A DNA stretch of 64,000 nucleotides from contig NZ_CDBR01000025.1 of NCBI RefSeq assembly GCF_000819685.1, positions 1 through 64,000 of the forward strand, in the 5' to 3' direction. Position numbers and translations under genes: made by a program. Shown in pieces: positions 26,854 through 35,264 of this stretch; position 1 is the first letter of the stretch, and every line of letters begins with the position of its first letter. Source of the stretch: Aeromonas allosaccharophila (lineage in GTDB: Bacteria > Pseudomonadota > Gammaproteobacteria > Enterobacterales > Aeromonadaceae). The notes beneath the pieces were generated by a model. It did no database searches, was not told where the DNA came from, and saw only the letters and a program-made list of their open reading frames with translations.

Positions 26854-26880
26854 GGGCAGGCCTTGGCCTGCCCTTTTTAT
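26854..26880 (+). terminator. Intrinsic terminator after the second NSS gene
   Basis: GGGCAGGCC-TT-GGCCTGCCC followed by TTTTTAT. Confidence 0.92.
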
Positions 26881-26992
26881 TGCTGGGGTTTGCTTTATGG
26901 CTGGCATTCACATGAGCAGCATCACGATGGACAGGAGTGCAATCGGTGGTCATCGGGCAATCTCGGCAGAGCAGAGTTGAGGAGGCGCGGTG

Positions 26993-27064
26993 TGGCAATG
27001 TGGCAATGTGGCAATGTGGCGGTGTGCCGGTGTGCCGGTGTGCCGGTGTGCCGGTGTGGCACGA
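26993..27064. repeat. Octamer tandem repeat (VNTR-like)
   Basis: Three copies of TGGCAATG, one TGGCGGTG, four copies of TGCCGGTG, then a partial TGGCACGA. It lies in the non-coding interval between the NSS terminator and the tRNA terminator. The two unit types suggest successive expansion of slightly different octamers. Nothing else was seen in 26881-27127. Confidence 0.9.
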
Positions 27065-27127
27065 TAAGAGCTGGAGTTCGGCTCGTCACGACAACAACAG
27101 AAAATGTTGAAGCACTGAATTGCGGGC

Positions 27128-27158
27128 AAAAAAAATCCCCACCTGAGTGGAGATTTTT
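27128..27158 (-). terminator. Terminator of the tRNA operon
   Basis: On the minus strand AAATCTCCAC-TCA-GGTGGGGATTTTTTTT, about 55 bases past the last tRNA-Val. Confidence 0.9.
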
Positions 27159-27212
27159 CTCTGAAACATTGCTACAGATTTCAGCTTTTTCTTACGCTTT
27201 TCACTACAAATA

Positions 27213-27288
27213 TGGTGGTCGTTACTGGGATCGAACCAGTGACCCCCTCCTTGTAAGGGAGGTGCTCTCCCAGCTGAGCTAAACGACC
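27213..27288 (-). tRNA. tRNA-Val (anticodon UAC)
   Basis: A 76-nt cloverleaf with encoded CCA. The anticodon loop CTTACAA gives UAC; the T arm is GGTTCGATCC and the acceptor GGTCGTT. It is the last gene of a six-tRNA transcript. Confidence 0.96.
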
Positions 27289-27305
27289 TGGGATTCTTGA
27301 AATGA

Positions 27306-27381
27306 TGGTGGGTCGTGCTGGATTCGAACCAGCGACCAATTGATTAAAAGTCAACTGCTCTACCGACTGAGCTAACGACCC
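27306..27381 (-). tRNA. tRNA-Lys (anticodon UUU)
   Basis: A 76-nt cloverleaf with encoded CCA. The anticodon loop CTTTTAA gives UUU; the T arm is GGTTCGAATCC and the acceptor GGGTCGT. Confidence 0.96.
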
Positions 27382-27404
27382 ATCTAAATCATTTTTTTAC
27401 AAAC

Positions 27405-27480
27405 TGGTGGTCGTTACTGGGATCGAACCAGTGACCCCCTCCTTGTAAGGGAGGTGCTCTCCCAGCTGAGCTAAACGACC
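27405..27480 (-). tRNA. tRNA-Val (anticodon UAC), second copy
   Basis: Identical to the copy at 27213-27288 and exactly 192 bp from it. Confidence 0.96.
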
Positions 27481-27497
27481 TGGGATTCTTGAAATGA

Positions 27498-27573
27498 TGG
27501 TGGGTCGTGCTGGATTCGAACCAGCGACCAATTGATTAAAAGTCAACTGCTCTACCGACTGAGCTAACGACCC
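27498..27573 (-). tRNA. tRNA-Lys (anticodon UUU), second copy
   Basis: Identical to the copy at 27306-27381, exactly 192 bp away. The spacers on both sides are also identical. Confidence 0.96.
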
Positions 27574-27596
27574 ATCTAAATCATTTTTTTACAAAC

Positions 27597-27672
27597 TGGT
27601 GGTCGTTACTGGGATCGAACCAGTGACCCCCTCCTTGTAAGGGAGGTGCTCTCCCAGCTGAGCTAAACGACC
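27597..27672 (-). tRNA. tRNA-Val (anticodon UAC), third copy
   Basis: Same sequence as the other two tRNA-Val copies, 192 bp from the second. Its upstream spacer to tRNA-Lys is longer and different. Confidence 0.96.
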
Positions 27673-27703
27673 TGGGAATTCTGTCTCCACCGAGTGGAGA
27701 AAA

Positions 27704-27779
27704 TGGTGGGTCGTGCTGGATTCGAACCAGCGACCAATTGATTAAAAGTCAACTGCTCTACCGACTGAGCTAACGACCC
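27704..27779 (-). tRNA. tRNA-Lys (anticodon UUU), third copy
   Basis: First gene of the tRNA transcript. Same sequence as the other tRNA-Lys copies. It is separated from the next tRNA-Val by a 31-base spacer containing a TCTCCAC..GTGGAGA inverted repeat. Confidence 0.96.
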
Positions 27780-27830
27780 TCACCACGACCAGTTCCGACT
27801 GCATTACTGCTTCGGCTCTGACGGCGGCCT

Positions 27831-27858
27831 ATATTACGGATTTAAATTTCCGGTGCAA
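27831..27858 (-). promoter_or_regulatory. Promoter of the tRNA operon with GC-rich discriminator
   Basis: On the minus strand TTGCAC (27853-27858), a 16-base spacer and TAATAT (27831-27836), followed by AGGCCGCCG. The GC-rich discriminator is the mark of stringently controlled stable-RNA promoters. The first tRNA starts about 50 bases downstream. Confidence 0.7.
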
Positions 27859-27953
27859 CAGAAAATTCGTAATTTAAATCCGTTTGCTCACTGTGCGTAC
27901 AAATGTGGGCGGTTTTTACAGTAGCGTTACGAAAACAGTGACATACAGCAATG

Positions 27954-28757
27954 TTACAGCTTGGCCAGACTCTGTTTGGCCAACTGGGCCGGCGAGGTGT
28001 TGGGATAGCCCTTGATCACCTGCTCATAGAAGGTTTTGGCTTCCGCCTTCTTGCCATCCAGCTGCGCCAGCATACCCAGCTTCAGCAGCGCATCGGCACG
28101 CTTGGGGGATTTGCTGTATTTGTTGGCCACGGTCGAGAACTGGGCCGAGGCACCGGCTCTGTCACCCTTGTTGAACAGCAACTGGCCGAGCCAGTAGTGC
28201 GCATTGGGAACATAGCCCGAATTGGGGTACTGCTTGATGAAGCCCTGGAAAGCCGGAATGGCTTTGTCGTAGTTCTTCTCTTTGAGCACCATGTTGACCG
28301 CGGCGTCGTAGGCCTGATTCTCATCCTGATTGGTTGAGTAATTGGCTGCGGCAGCCGGTGTAGCGGCAGCAGCAGGGGCCGCAGCAGCCGGAGCCGCCTG
28401 CTGGCTGCTGGCAACCTTGTCGAGCTCCTGATAGAGCTGACGCTGGCGCTCTTGCGACTGTTCCATCTGGTAGGTCTGCTGCTCCAGCTGACCACGCAGC
28501 TCGGAGACCTCCCCTTGCAGGGAGTCGACCTGTTGCTGCAATTCAGCTTGCAGCCGCAGACGGGCGTTGAGGGTGCGCTCCAGCAGGGCAACCCGATCTT
28601 CCAGGCTACCGGTGGGCACGATGGCGCCGTTGTTGCCGCTAAGGACAACCCCGCCACCCGAGTCACCGCCCAGATCGCTGACAGGAGCCGCCGCATGCGC
28701 ATTCAGAGCAACCAATACGGCCAGCGCAACAACAGCTTGCTTGTACACAGATTTCAT
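27954..28757 (-). CDS. cpoB: Cell division coordinator CpoB (YbgF), Tol-Pal associated
   Basis: CpoB is a periplasmic protein that links PBP1B activity to Tol-Pal during outer-membrane constriction. The 267-residue product has a signal peptide (MKSVYKQAVVALAVLVALNA, then HAA) and a trimerising coiled coil at about residues 50-105 (LEDRVALLERTLNARLRLQA). An Ala/Pro linker follows, then three TPR-like repeats (YDAAVNMVLKEKNYDKAIPA; YVPNAHYWLGQLLFNKGD; ADALLKLGMLAQLDGKKAEA). The ATG at 28757 was chosen over a TTG three codons earlier. Last gene of the Tol-Pal operon. Its start and signal-peptide region is duplicated in decayed form just upstream. Confidence 0.93.
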   Translation of the reverse strand: MKSVYKQAVVALAVLVALNAHAAAPVSDLGGDSGGGVVLSGNNGAIVPTGSLEDRVALLERTLNARLRLQAELQQQVDSLQGEVSELRGQLEQQTYQMEQSQERQRQLYQELDKVASSQQAAPAAAAPAAAATPAAAANYSTNQDENQAYDAAVNMVLKEKNYDKAIPAFQGFIKQYPNSGYVPNAHYWLGQLLFNKGDRAGASAQFSTVANKYSKSPKRADALLKLGMLAQLDGKKAEAKTFYEQVIKGYPNTSPAQLAKQSLAKL

Positions 28758-28915
28758 TCGGATCAAACCTTAGCGTTTAGTGCAAATAAAACGGCCAGCG
28801 CCATCGTCGCTCGCTTATACAGATTTCATTCGGATCAAACCTTGGCGTTTAGTGCAAATAAAACGGCCATCGAAATGGCCGCTTGCATATAAACGAACTT
28901 CGTTCGGTTCAAACC
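28758..28915 (-). repeat. Decayed tandem copies of the cpoB start and signal-peptide region
   Basis: The pal-cpoB interval is built of two tandem copies of the segment that begins TAAGGTTTGATCCGA-ATG and continues through the signal-peptide codons. The copies are offset by 72 bp (second ATG at 28829) and 74 bp more (ACG in place of ATG at 28903). The middle copy reads Met-Lys-Ser-Val-stop and has lost 2 bases. The outer copy still encodes VYMQAAISMAVLFALNA, parallel to cpoB VYKQAVVALAVLVALNA. Confidence 0.85.
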
Positions 28916-29440
28916 TTAGTAAACCAGAACCGCGCGGCGGTTTTTGGCAAAGGCATCCTCGGTGTGGGACATGTCCAGCGGCTTCTCTTCGCCATAGCTG
29001 ACGATGGAGAGCTGCTCGGCCTGCACACCCAGGGTTTGCAGATACTTGGCTACAGCCTTGGCACGACGCTCGCCCAGGGCGATGTTGTACTCCGGAGTGC
29101 CGCGCTCATCGGCGTGACCTTCGATCAGGACTTTAACGCTCGGGCGCTCGCGCAGGTAGCTGGCGTGGGCATCCAGCAGATCAGCGTACTGACCCTGGAT
29201 ATCGTAACCGTCGAACGGGAAGTAGATCACGTTGTCACGTTGCAGTGCTTCGAACTTCTGACGCATCTGCTCTTCCGGGGACAACATGCCGTTGGCGCCG
29301 CCGGTTTGTACACCGCCCATGCCGTCGGTCATACCTGACTCAGCGCCAGCGGCGTCAGAATCAGAAGAAGAACTACAAGCGGCCAGGGTGAACAGTGGCA
29401 GTGCGATGGCCAAACCCTTGAGCAGTTTATTGAGTTGCAT
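28916..29440 (-). CDS. pal: Peptidoglycan-associated lipoprotein Pal
   Basis: Pal anchors the outer membrane to peptidoglycan and is the partner of TolB. The 174-residue product has lipobox LAAC (MQLNKLLKGLAIALPLFTLA, then ACSSSS) and a Ser/Gly linker. The OmpA C-terminal domain includes VIYFPFDGYDI, VKVLIEGHADERGTPEYNIA and LGERRAKAVAKYLQTLGV, where the conserved Asp and Arg bind meso-diaminopimelate. AAGGAAA precedes the ATG. The stop codon forms the start of the repeat unit described in the pal-cpoB interval. Confidence 0.97.
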   Translation of the reverse strand: MQLNKLLKGLAIALPLFTLAACSSSSDSDAAGAESGMTDGMGGVQTGGANGMLSPEEQMRQKFEALQRDNVIYFPFDGYDIQGQYADLLDAHASYLRERPSVKVLIEGHADERGTPEYNIALGERRAKAVAKYLQTLGVQAEQLSIVSYGEEKPLDMSHTEDAFAKNRRAVLVY

Positions 29441-29489
29441 GCTATTTCCTTAAACCTTTATAACAAAACAAAAAACAATTGGATTTTTA

Positions 29490-30815
29490 TCAATTCAAGA
29501 AGGGCGACCAAGCTGGTGCACGAATTTCACCGCTACTGGTCGGAAGCACAGCCTTGAAGCGACCATCAGTCGACACCAACGCGAGACTCTTACGACCCTG
29601 ATAGATGGTGGCATAAATGATCATGCTGCCATTGGGTGCCACACTTGGGGACTCGTCAAGTGCGCTCTGAGTCAGGACCAACTGGGCATTGTTTTCCATG
29701 TCCTGACGGGCAATACGGTATTGCCCCTGAACACGGGTTACCATCACCATGATTTTGCCATCAGGAGTAATGGATGCACCCTGGTTGGATTCACCTTCCC
29801 AAGTCATCCGGCGAGTCATACCAGTCGCCAAATTTACGCTATAAATCTGGGGTTTGCCACCACGTTCAGAGGTGAACAACAAATTTTGCCCGTCCGGCAG
29901 CCAGGAGGGTTCGGTGTCGATCACCCGGCTGGTAGTCACCCTGGTCAGCTGCTTGCTAGCGACATCAACCACATAGAGGTTTGGTGAACCATCTTTGGAG
30001 AGAACGATAGCCAGACGACGACCATCCGGAGACCACTCCGGCGCCCCGTTGATACCACGGAAACTGGTGATCAGGCTGCGCTGCTGGGTGTAGATATCCT
30101 GCACGTAGATTTCGGATTTCTGGTTCTCGAAACTCACGTAGGCCAGCTTGCTGCCATCCGGGGACCAGGAGGGAGACATCAGCGGCTCGCGAGAGCGCAG
30201 CAGGGTCTTCTCGTTGTAACCGTCGTAATCAGAAATGCGCAGCTGGTACGGGAACTGGGTACCCTGCTGCACGGAGACGTAAGCCAGACGGGTCAGGAAG
30301 GCACCACGCTCGCCAGTCAGACGCTCATAGACGATGTCGGAGATGCGGTGAGCAAACTGGCGCATCTGGGCACCCGGGATGGTCGCCATACGGCTATCCA
30401 GAATGTAACCGTTGCTCTCGCCACCTTGCGCCTTGGCCAGCTGACCTTTTAGCACATCGACCAGCTCGAAGTTGATCTTGTAAGTGCCGTCACCGACTGC
30501 CGAAATGGAACCCACCACCACGGCTTCAACCCCTTGGGAAGCCCAGGGCGCGAAGTTGATCTCGCTGCTGCTGCTCGGGGTCTGCGGCATCTGGCCGCGG
30601 GCCAGCGGCTTGAACTTGCCGCTGCGCATCAGGTCGTTGGAGACCACTTCCGCGATGTCCTGCGGCAGCTGCCCGTTGCCTTCCCACTTGAAGGGGGCGA
30701 CGGCAATAGGGCGTGCGCTATCAATACCGCCGGTGATGACGATGTCCAGGGCCGCCTGGGCACTCTGGCCCAGCAACAAACAGCCAACCAAAGCAAAAAA
30801 TACTTTTCTGATCAT
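29490..30815 (-). CDS. tolB: Tol-Pal translocation protein TolB
   Basis: Periplasmic TolB cycles between Pal and the TolA complex. The 441-residue product has a signal peptide ([20 protein letters not shown], cut before ALDIVITGG), an N-terminal alpha/beta domain ([20 protein letters not shown]) and a six-bladed propeller. The propeller blades repeat [40 protein letters not shown] and [20 protein letters not shown]. The length matches the family (430-440 residues). It sits between tolA and pal, 95 and 49 bases from them. Confidence 0.97.
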   Translation of the reverse strand: MIRKVFFALVGCLLLGQSAQAALDIVITGGIDSARPIAVAPFKWEGNGQLPQDIAEVVSNDLMRSGKFKPLARGQMPQTPSSSSEINFAPWASQGVEAVVVGSISAVGDGTYKINFELVDVLKGQLAKAQGGESNGYILDSRMATIPGAQMRQFAHRISDIVYERLTGERGAFLTRLAYVSVQQGTQFPYQLRISDYDGYNEKTLLRSREPLMSPSWSPDGSKLAYVSFENQKSEIYVQDIYTQQRSLITSFRGINGAPEWSPDGRRLAIVLSKDGSPNLYVVDVASKQLTRVTTSRVIDTEPSWLPDGQNLLFTSERGGKPQIYSVNLATGMTRRMTWEGESNQGASITPDGKIMVMVTRVQGQYRIARQDMENNAQLVLTQSALDESPSVAPNGSMIIYATIYQGRKSLALVSTDGRFKAVLPTSSGEIRAPAWSPFLN

Positions 30816-30910
30816 GGCTTAAATACTCGGTTCCAATAAAAATGAGCGGTTAAATTCCTTTCTCTGCGAGACGCTGCTAACCACTTGTAAACAACCTCGT
30901 TTTATCACGC

Positions 30911-32044
30911 TTAGATACTCGGTTCTAACTTCAGGTTAAATTCCTTCAACATCTCGAATGCCGCAGGATCCTTCGGCACTGGCAGTTGATTGGCTTTCAG
31001 GACAGCTGCCTTACCGGAACGACAGACCGCCGGGTCACCCTGGCCGTTATCTACCGATATAACAAAGCCACTGCTCGCAAGACGTACGCCGATAGTACAT
31101 GTTTTGCCCCGCATGGTGGGATCCAAAATCATATACCGCTCAACAGTGGCCTTGATGAGCGCCGCATACTTGTCGACTTCACCCTGCGCTGCTGCCGATG
31201 CTGCCTGACTGCGGGCATTGGCCTCAGCCGCCAGCTGCTGCTGCATCATCTCTTCCATCTCTTTTTGCAGCTTGGCCTGCTCGGCTGCTTTACGCTTGCG
31301 TTCAGCCGCGATCTTGGCCTGCTTGTCGGCCTCTGCCTTGGCTTTCTTCTCTGCGTCAGCTTTTGCCTTTTTGTCAGCCTCTTCCTTGGCCTTCTTCTCG
31401 GCGTCGGCTTTGGCTTTTTTCTCAGCCTCTGCCTTGGCTTTCTTCTCGGCTTCGGCCTTGGCTTTCTTGTCAGCTTCCGCTTTCTTGGCCTTGGCTTCTG
31501 CCGCCTTGGCCTTCTCCTCGGCCTCTTTCTTCTCTTGTTCCTTTTTCTTCTTCAGCGCCAGCGCCTTGCTTTCGGCTTCCGCCGCTTTACGCTCGGCTTC
31601 GGCCTTCTTGGTCTTCTGCTCTTCCAGCTTGCGGGCTTCCTCGGCTTTTTGGGCCTTCTCTTCCGCCTGCTTCTGCTCGGCCACTTTCTTCTGCTTCTCG
31701 GCCTCAGCCTTACGGGTGGCCTCTTCGGCCTGCTTGCGCTTGGTCTCGGCGATACGAAGCTGCTCCTGTTTCTGAGCCAGCTCGCGCTTGGCGAGATCCG
31801 TGTCTTCCTTATCCTTCTCTTTCTCTACCTTCTGAGGCTTGGGCTGAGATTTCTGCTGCTGGATCTGCTTGGCCTGTTCGTTGAGGAAATTCTCATCGAG
31901 CATGACGGCATTGACGATCTGCCCCTTCGATTCGGGTCGCTTCGGTTTGCTGAAATCGAGCCCGACAAACAGGATGATGCCGATGATCAGGTGCAGCAGA
32001 AACGACGCGATGAGATAACCGGAAATACCACGCTTCACATCCAT
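30911..32044 (-). CDS. tolA: Tol-Pal energy-transducing protein TolA
   Basis: TolA spans the periplasm and couples TolQR to TolB/Pal. The 377-residue product has one N-terminal membrane helix (about 8-28, YLIASFLLHLIIGIILFVGL). A long Lys/Ala/Glu-rich domain II helix of about 200 residues follows, full of KKAKAEAEKKAKA-type repeats. The compact C-terminal domain III is LIKATVERYMILDPTMRGKT. The repeats make this stretch prone to length change. GGAGATGG precedes the ATG; the tolR stop is 5 bases upstream. Confidence 0.96.
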   Translation of the reverse strand: MDVKRGISGYLIASFLLHLIIGIILFVGLDFSKPKRPESKGQIVNAVMLDENFLNEQAKQIQQQKSQPKPQKVEKEKDKEDTDLAKRELAQKQEQLRIAETKRKQAEEATRKAEAEKQKKVAEQKQAEEKAQKAEEARKLEEQKTKKAEAERKAAEAESKALALKKKKEQEKKEAEEKAKAAEAKAKKAEADKKAKAEAEKKAKAEAEKKAKADAEKKAKEEADKKAKADAEKKAKAEADKQAKIAAERKRKAAEQAKLQKEMEEMMQQQLAAEANARSQAASAAAQGEVDKYAALIKATVERYMILDPTMRGKTCTIGVRLASSGFVISVDNGQGDPAVCRSGKAAVLKANQLPVPKDPAAFEMLKEFNLKLEPSI

Positions 32045-32049
32045 CTCCG

Positions 32050-32496
32050 TTAGTTCACCGGATCTGTCATCAGGCCAACCTGAGGCACGCCCGCATTCTT
32101 GAGGGCCACCATCAACAGGATCACCTCTTCGTAGCGCACGGCCTTGTCACCCGCGACCACCACGGGGGCATTCTGGTTGATCGCCAGATAGCCCATGGCT
32201 TTTTCGGTGATGTATTGCTGCATCGCCTCTGGCGTGCCGCTTGGCACCGGCTCATCATCGGCTTCGCCAGCCTTGATGACATACTCGCCTTCGGTATTGA
32301 CGCTGACGATGAAGGGCGGCTTGGCATCTTCCGGCAACTGCTCGGACTCAGCCTGTGGCAGATCCACCTTGACCCCTTGCGTGATCACCGGCGTGACCGC
32401 CATAAAGATGATAAGCAGCACCAGCATGACGTCGATATAGGGAACCACGTTGATCTCGGCCACCTTCTTGCGCCGGATCCGCTGATAGGTTTGCAT
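32050..32496 (-). CDS. tolR: Tol-Pal proton-channel subunit TolR
   Basis: TolR is an ExbD-type inner-membrane protein that forms a proton channel with TolQ. The 148-residue product has one membrane helix with the essential Asp (INVVPYIDVMLVLLIIFMAV, about residues 15-34). A periplasmic domain follows, ending GDKAVRYEEVILLMVALKNAG. The start overlaps the tolQ stop by one base (TAATG). Confidence 0.96.
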   Translation of the reverse strand: MQTYQRIRRKKVAEINVVPYIDVMLVLLIIFMAVTPVITQGVKVDLPQAESEQLPEDAKPPFIVSVNTEGEYVIKAGEADDEPVPSGTPEAMQQYITEKAMGYLAINQNAPVVVAGDKAVRYEEVILLMVALKNAGVPQVGLMTDPVN

Positions 32497-33185
32497 TACT
32501 GATCACCCTGCTGCTGTGCAATCTGACGGTTCAGAATGGTGGTGAACTCGTCCATGAAGTTGGCGTAGGCGTTTTCCAGCCGCTCGACCTTGTTGGAGAA
32601 GCGGTTGTAGAAGATAACCGCCGGGATCGCGGCAAACAGACCCATGGCGGTGGCGATCAGCGCTTCCGCGATACCCGGTGCCACCATCTGCAGGGTGGCT
32701 TGCTGCACCTGACCCAAGGCGATAAAGGCGTTCATGATCCCCCACACGGTACCGAACAGACCGATATAGGGGCTGATGGAACCGATGGTCGCCAGCACCG
32801 GCAGGTTGGATTCAAGTTCATCCACCGCACGGGAGAGGGAGACGCGCATGGCACGGTAGGTACCGTCCATCACCGCATCCTGACCCCGGGCACCGGCCTT
32901 GAGCAAGCGGGCATACTCCTTGAAGCCGGAGTAGAAGATATCTTCCATGCCTTCGATATCATCGCGGCGGGAAGAGGACTCCTGATAGAGGCGATTGAGA
33001 TCGACCCCTGACCAGAAGCGATCTTCAAACTGTTCCGATGCGAGATTGGCCGCCTTGATCGCCTTGGAGCGCTGGATAATCAGCGCCCACGAGACAATAG
33101 ACATGCTCATCAGGGTCATCATGACCAGTTTTACCAACAGGCTGGCTTGCCAAAACAGGCCAATAAACGAAATTTCAGCGTGCAC
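32496..33185 (-). CDS. tolQ: Tol-Pal proton-channel subunit TolQ
   Basis: TolQ is an ExbB/MotA-type protein. The 229-residue product has three membrane helices: [20 protein letters not shown] (TM1), and the TM2-TM3 pair [20 protein letters not shown] and [20 protein letters not shown], which carry the channel-lining Thr residues. It starts with GTG, 11 bases inside the end of ybgC, indicating translational coupling. Confidence 0.96.
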   Translation of the reverse strand: MHAEISFIGLFWQASLLVKLVMMTLMSMSIVSWALIIQRSKAIKAANLASEQFEDRFWSGVDLNRLYQESSSRRDDIEGMEDIFYSGFKEYARLLKAGARGQDAVMDGTYRAMRVSLSRAVDELESNLPVLATIGSISPYIGLFGTVWGIMNAFIALGQVQQATLQMVAPGIAEALIATAMGLFAAIPAVIFYNRFSNKVERLENAYANFMDEFTTILNRQIAQQQGDQ

Positions 33186-33582
33186 TTAACAGCACTCCCT
33201 TGATTTTATCAGGTATAGCTACAGGTTTCATTTGCGGATGACTGACACAGGCTATCTGTACCATAGCCTGGGTGATCAGTCGTCCATCAGCCGCCAGGAT
33301 CTGCTGCGAAAAACGCAGGGATGCGCGTTTCACTTCAATCACTTGCGTTAATACAGTTAAAAGTTCATTAAAACGGGCCGCCGAGCGGAAATCGATCTCA
33401 GTTCGGCTCACCACGAAGGCATATCCCTCCTGCAGCCAGACGTCCTGTTCGACCCCTTTGGCACGAAGAAACTCGGTGCGAGCGCGTTCCATAAACTTGA
33501 GATAATTGGCGTTGTAGACGATGCCCCCGGCGTCGGTGTCCTCGTAGTAGACACGCACCGGAAACTCAAAGACTTCCCCCAT
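33175..33582 (-). CDS. ybgC: Acyl-CoA thioesterase YbgC, Tol-Pal operon
   Basis: A 135-residue hot-dog-fold thioesterase of the 4-hydroxybenzoyl-CoA type. The signature is [20 protein letters not shown] followed by [14 protein letters not shown], with the catalytic Asp of the EDTDAGG motif. E. coli YbgC hydrolyses acyl-CoA and associates with phospholipid synthesis enzymes. First gene of the Tol-Pal operon, overlapping tolQ by 11 bases. Confidence 0.95.
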   Translation of the reverse strand: MGEVFEFPVRVYYEDTDAGGIVYNANYLKFMERARTEFLRAKGVEQDVWLQEGYAFVVSRTEIDFRSAARFNELLTVLTQVIEVKRASLRFSQQILAADGRLITQAMVQIACVSHPQMKPVAIPDKIKGVLLSAR

Positions 33583-33687
33583 AACAATCTGTGATCCATT
33601 CGACAGTCAGATGGGGGGCTATCATAGCGCAGGGCTGAATAGGAAAGAAGCAGGGGGAGACAGGGAAATCCTGCCTCCCCCCGTTTT

Positions 33688-33999
33688 TTATGAAAGGAAA
33701 TATGAATGTGTCAGCCAGAGGCCATACAACAAACTGGGCCAGGCGAGCCAGGGGTTGAACAGCACACGCCCGGGCAGGCTTTTCAGATGAAAGCCAAGCC
33801 CGGTAAGTACGCCACAACAGACGGCCCACATCAGCCAGGGAGCAAGCCAGTGGCCATGCTCGCTGGTGTTGGCCGCGATCAGATTGGGGGCCTGTAAAAT
33901 AGCGACGGCCAACAAGGCCGCCGCGAGTAACATCAACCCCTGCCACGGCTGGCGCTCCAGTGGAGCGGCCAGCCTGGCGAGTCGATCACTTGTTTTCAT
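33688..33999 (-). CDS. ybgE: Cyd operon membrane protein YbgE
   Basis: A 103-residue membrane protein with three hydrophobic segments (GLMLLAAALLAVAILQAPNL; LAPWLMWAVCCGVLTGLGFH; WLAWPSLLYGLWLTHSYF). It matches E. coli YbgE (97 residues) in position and pattern, downstream of cydX. The function is unknown. The ATG at 33999 overlaps the end of cydX by 14 bases. An upstream in-frame start at 34062 would read back through cydX and is less likely. Confidence 0.88.
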   Translation of the reverse strand: MKTSDRLARLAAPLERQPWQGLMLLAAALLAVAILQAPNLIAANTSEHGHWLAPWLMWAVCCGVLTGLGFHLKSLPGRVLFNPWLAWPSLLYGLWLTHSYFLS

Positions 34000-34102
34000 C
34001 GATCTGACGATCCATGTTCTCGGTGTGTTCCAGCCACAGCGCATTGATGATGCCAAATGCACAGGCCAGCAACAGCCCCAGGATCCAGGTGAAATACCAC
34101 AT
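33986..34102 (-). CDS. cydX: Cytochrome bd-I small subunit CydX
   Basis: A 38-codon gene beginning MWYFTWILGLLLACAFGIIN and ending in ENMDRQIDENK. A single membrane helix with a Trp-rich start and a charged C-terminus is the CydX/CbdX pattern. CydX stabilises the haem centres of the CydAB oxidase. AGAGGTG precedes the ATG. It lies 14 bases after cydB and overlaps ybgE. Confidence 0.93.
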   Translation of the reverse strand: MWYFTWILGLLLACAFGIINALWLEHTENMDRQIDENK

Positions 34103-34116
34103 TGTCAGCGCACCTC

Positions 34117-35253
34117 TTAATAGAGAGATTGTTGGTTATCTTCGATGTGCTTGTTGGTTACCCGGCCAAACATCTTGATGTAAGTCCAGAGGGTGTAACC
34201 CAGCACAATCGGTACGAAGATCGCTGCAGCCACAGTCATCACCTGCAAGGTGTTGAAGGAAGCGGTAGCATCCCACATGGTCAGGCTCAGTGACGGCTCA
34301 AGGCTTGAGGGCATCACGAACGGGAACATGGAGAAACCGGCGGTGAGGATAACCCCGGCAATCGCCAGCGAGGAGCTGGTAAACGCCAGCCAGCCGATGT
34401 TCATGCGGGCAAACAGCGCAGTCAGCAGGCTCATGGCCAGACCCAGTACAGGAGCGGCCACCATCCACGGATAGAGGGTGTAGTTGTTCATCCAGGCGCC
34501 AGCCTGCAGGACAACTTCCTTGTTCATCGGGTTGGATACCGCGTCAGTCGCGGCGGCCTTGACGATGACATACCCTTCCATACCGCTTACCCACCAACCC
34601 GCGGCAGCAAACAGCACCAGGGTCACCAGTGAGCAGATCATGGCGGCAGTGCGGGAACGCGCCAGCACTTCACCATCGGTCTTCATCATCAACCAGGTTG
34701 CGCCCTGGGTGAGCAGCATGAACAGGCTCACCAGACCAGCCAGGATGCCGAACGGGTTAAGCAGGCCAAAGAAGTTGCCGTGATAGGTCAACATCATGAA
34801 CTGGTTAAACTCGAACGGAACACCTTGCAGCAGGTTGCCAAAGGCCACGCCAAAGACGATGGGCGGCACGGCGCTACCGGCGAACAAGGCCCAATCCCAG
34901 TTGCTGCGCCATTTGGCATCAGCACGCAGGGAGCGGTACTTGAAACCGACCGGACGCAGGAACAGTGCCATCAGCGTCAGGATCATGGCGATGTAGAAGC
35001 CGGAGAAGGTCGCGGCATAGACCATAGGCCAGGCAGCGAACAAGGCACCACCGGCAGTGACCAGCCAAACCTGGTTTCCTTCCCAGTGCGGCCCCATGGT
35101 GTTGAGCATCACGCGGCGCTCGACATCTTTCTTGCCGACGAACGGGAGCAGTGCGCCTACCCCCATGTCGAAGCCGTCAGTGATGGCAAAACCGATCAGC
35201 AGTACGCCGACCAGAGCCCACCAGATGACACGCAGAGTTTCGTAATCAAACAT
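34117..35253 (-). CDS. cydB: Cytochrome bd ubiquinol oxidase subunit II
   Basis: CydB is the second core subunit of the high-affinity bd oxidase. The 378-residue product has the N-terminal signature VIWWALVGVLLIGFAITDGF followed by DMGVGALLPF, then GPHWEGNQVWLVTAGGALFA and about eight membrane helices. AAGGAGAG precedes the ATG. It lies 11 bases after cydA in cydA-cydB-cydX-ybgE. Confidence 0.97.
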   Translation of the reverse strand: MFDYETLRVIWWALVGVLLIGFAITDGFDMGVGALLPFVGKKDVERRVMLNTMGPHWEGNQVWLVTAGGALFAAWPMVYAATFSGFYIAMILTLMALFLRPVGFKYRSLRADAKWRSNWDWALFAGSAVPPIVFGVAFGNLLQGVPFEFNQFMMLTYHGNFFGLLNPFGILAGLVSLFMLLTQGATWLMMKTDGEVLARSRTAAMICSLVTLVLFAAAGWWVSGMEGYVIVKAAATDAVSNPMNKEVVLQAGAWMNNYTLYPWMVAAPVLGLAMSLLTALFARMNIGWLAFTSSSLAIAGVILTAGFSMFPFVMPSSLEPSLSLTMWDATASFNTLQVMTVAAAIFVPIVLGYTLWTYIKMFGRVTNKHIEDNQQSLY

Positions 35254-35264
35254 GGTCGCTCTCC

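Noticed and set aside
26863-27282. 139-codon plus-strand frame over the octamer repeat and tRNA terminator
   Set aside because: It runs through the repeat, a terminator and into tRNA-Val antisense sequence; not a gene.
30986-32053. Leu/Phe-rich plus-strand frame of 355 codons resembling a membrane protein
   Set aside because: It is the complement of the Lys/Ala/Glu repeats of tolA, which mechanically gives Leu, Phe and Cys codons.
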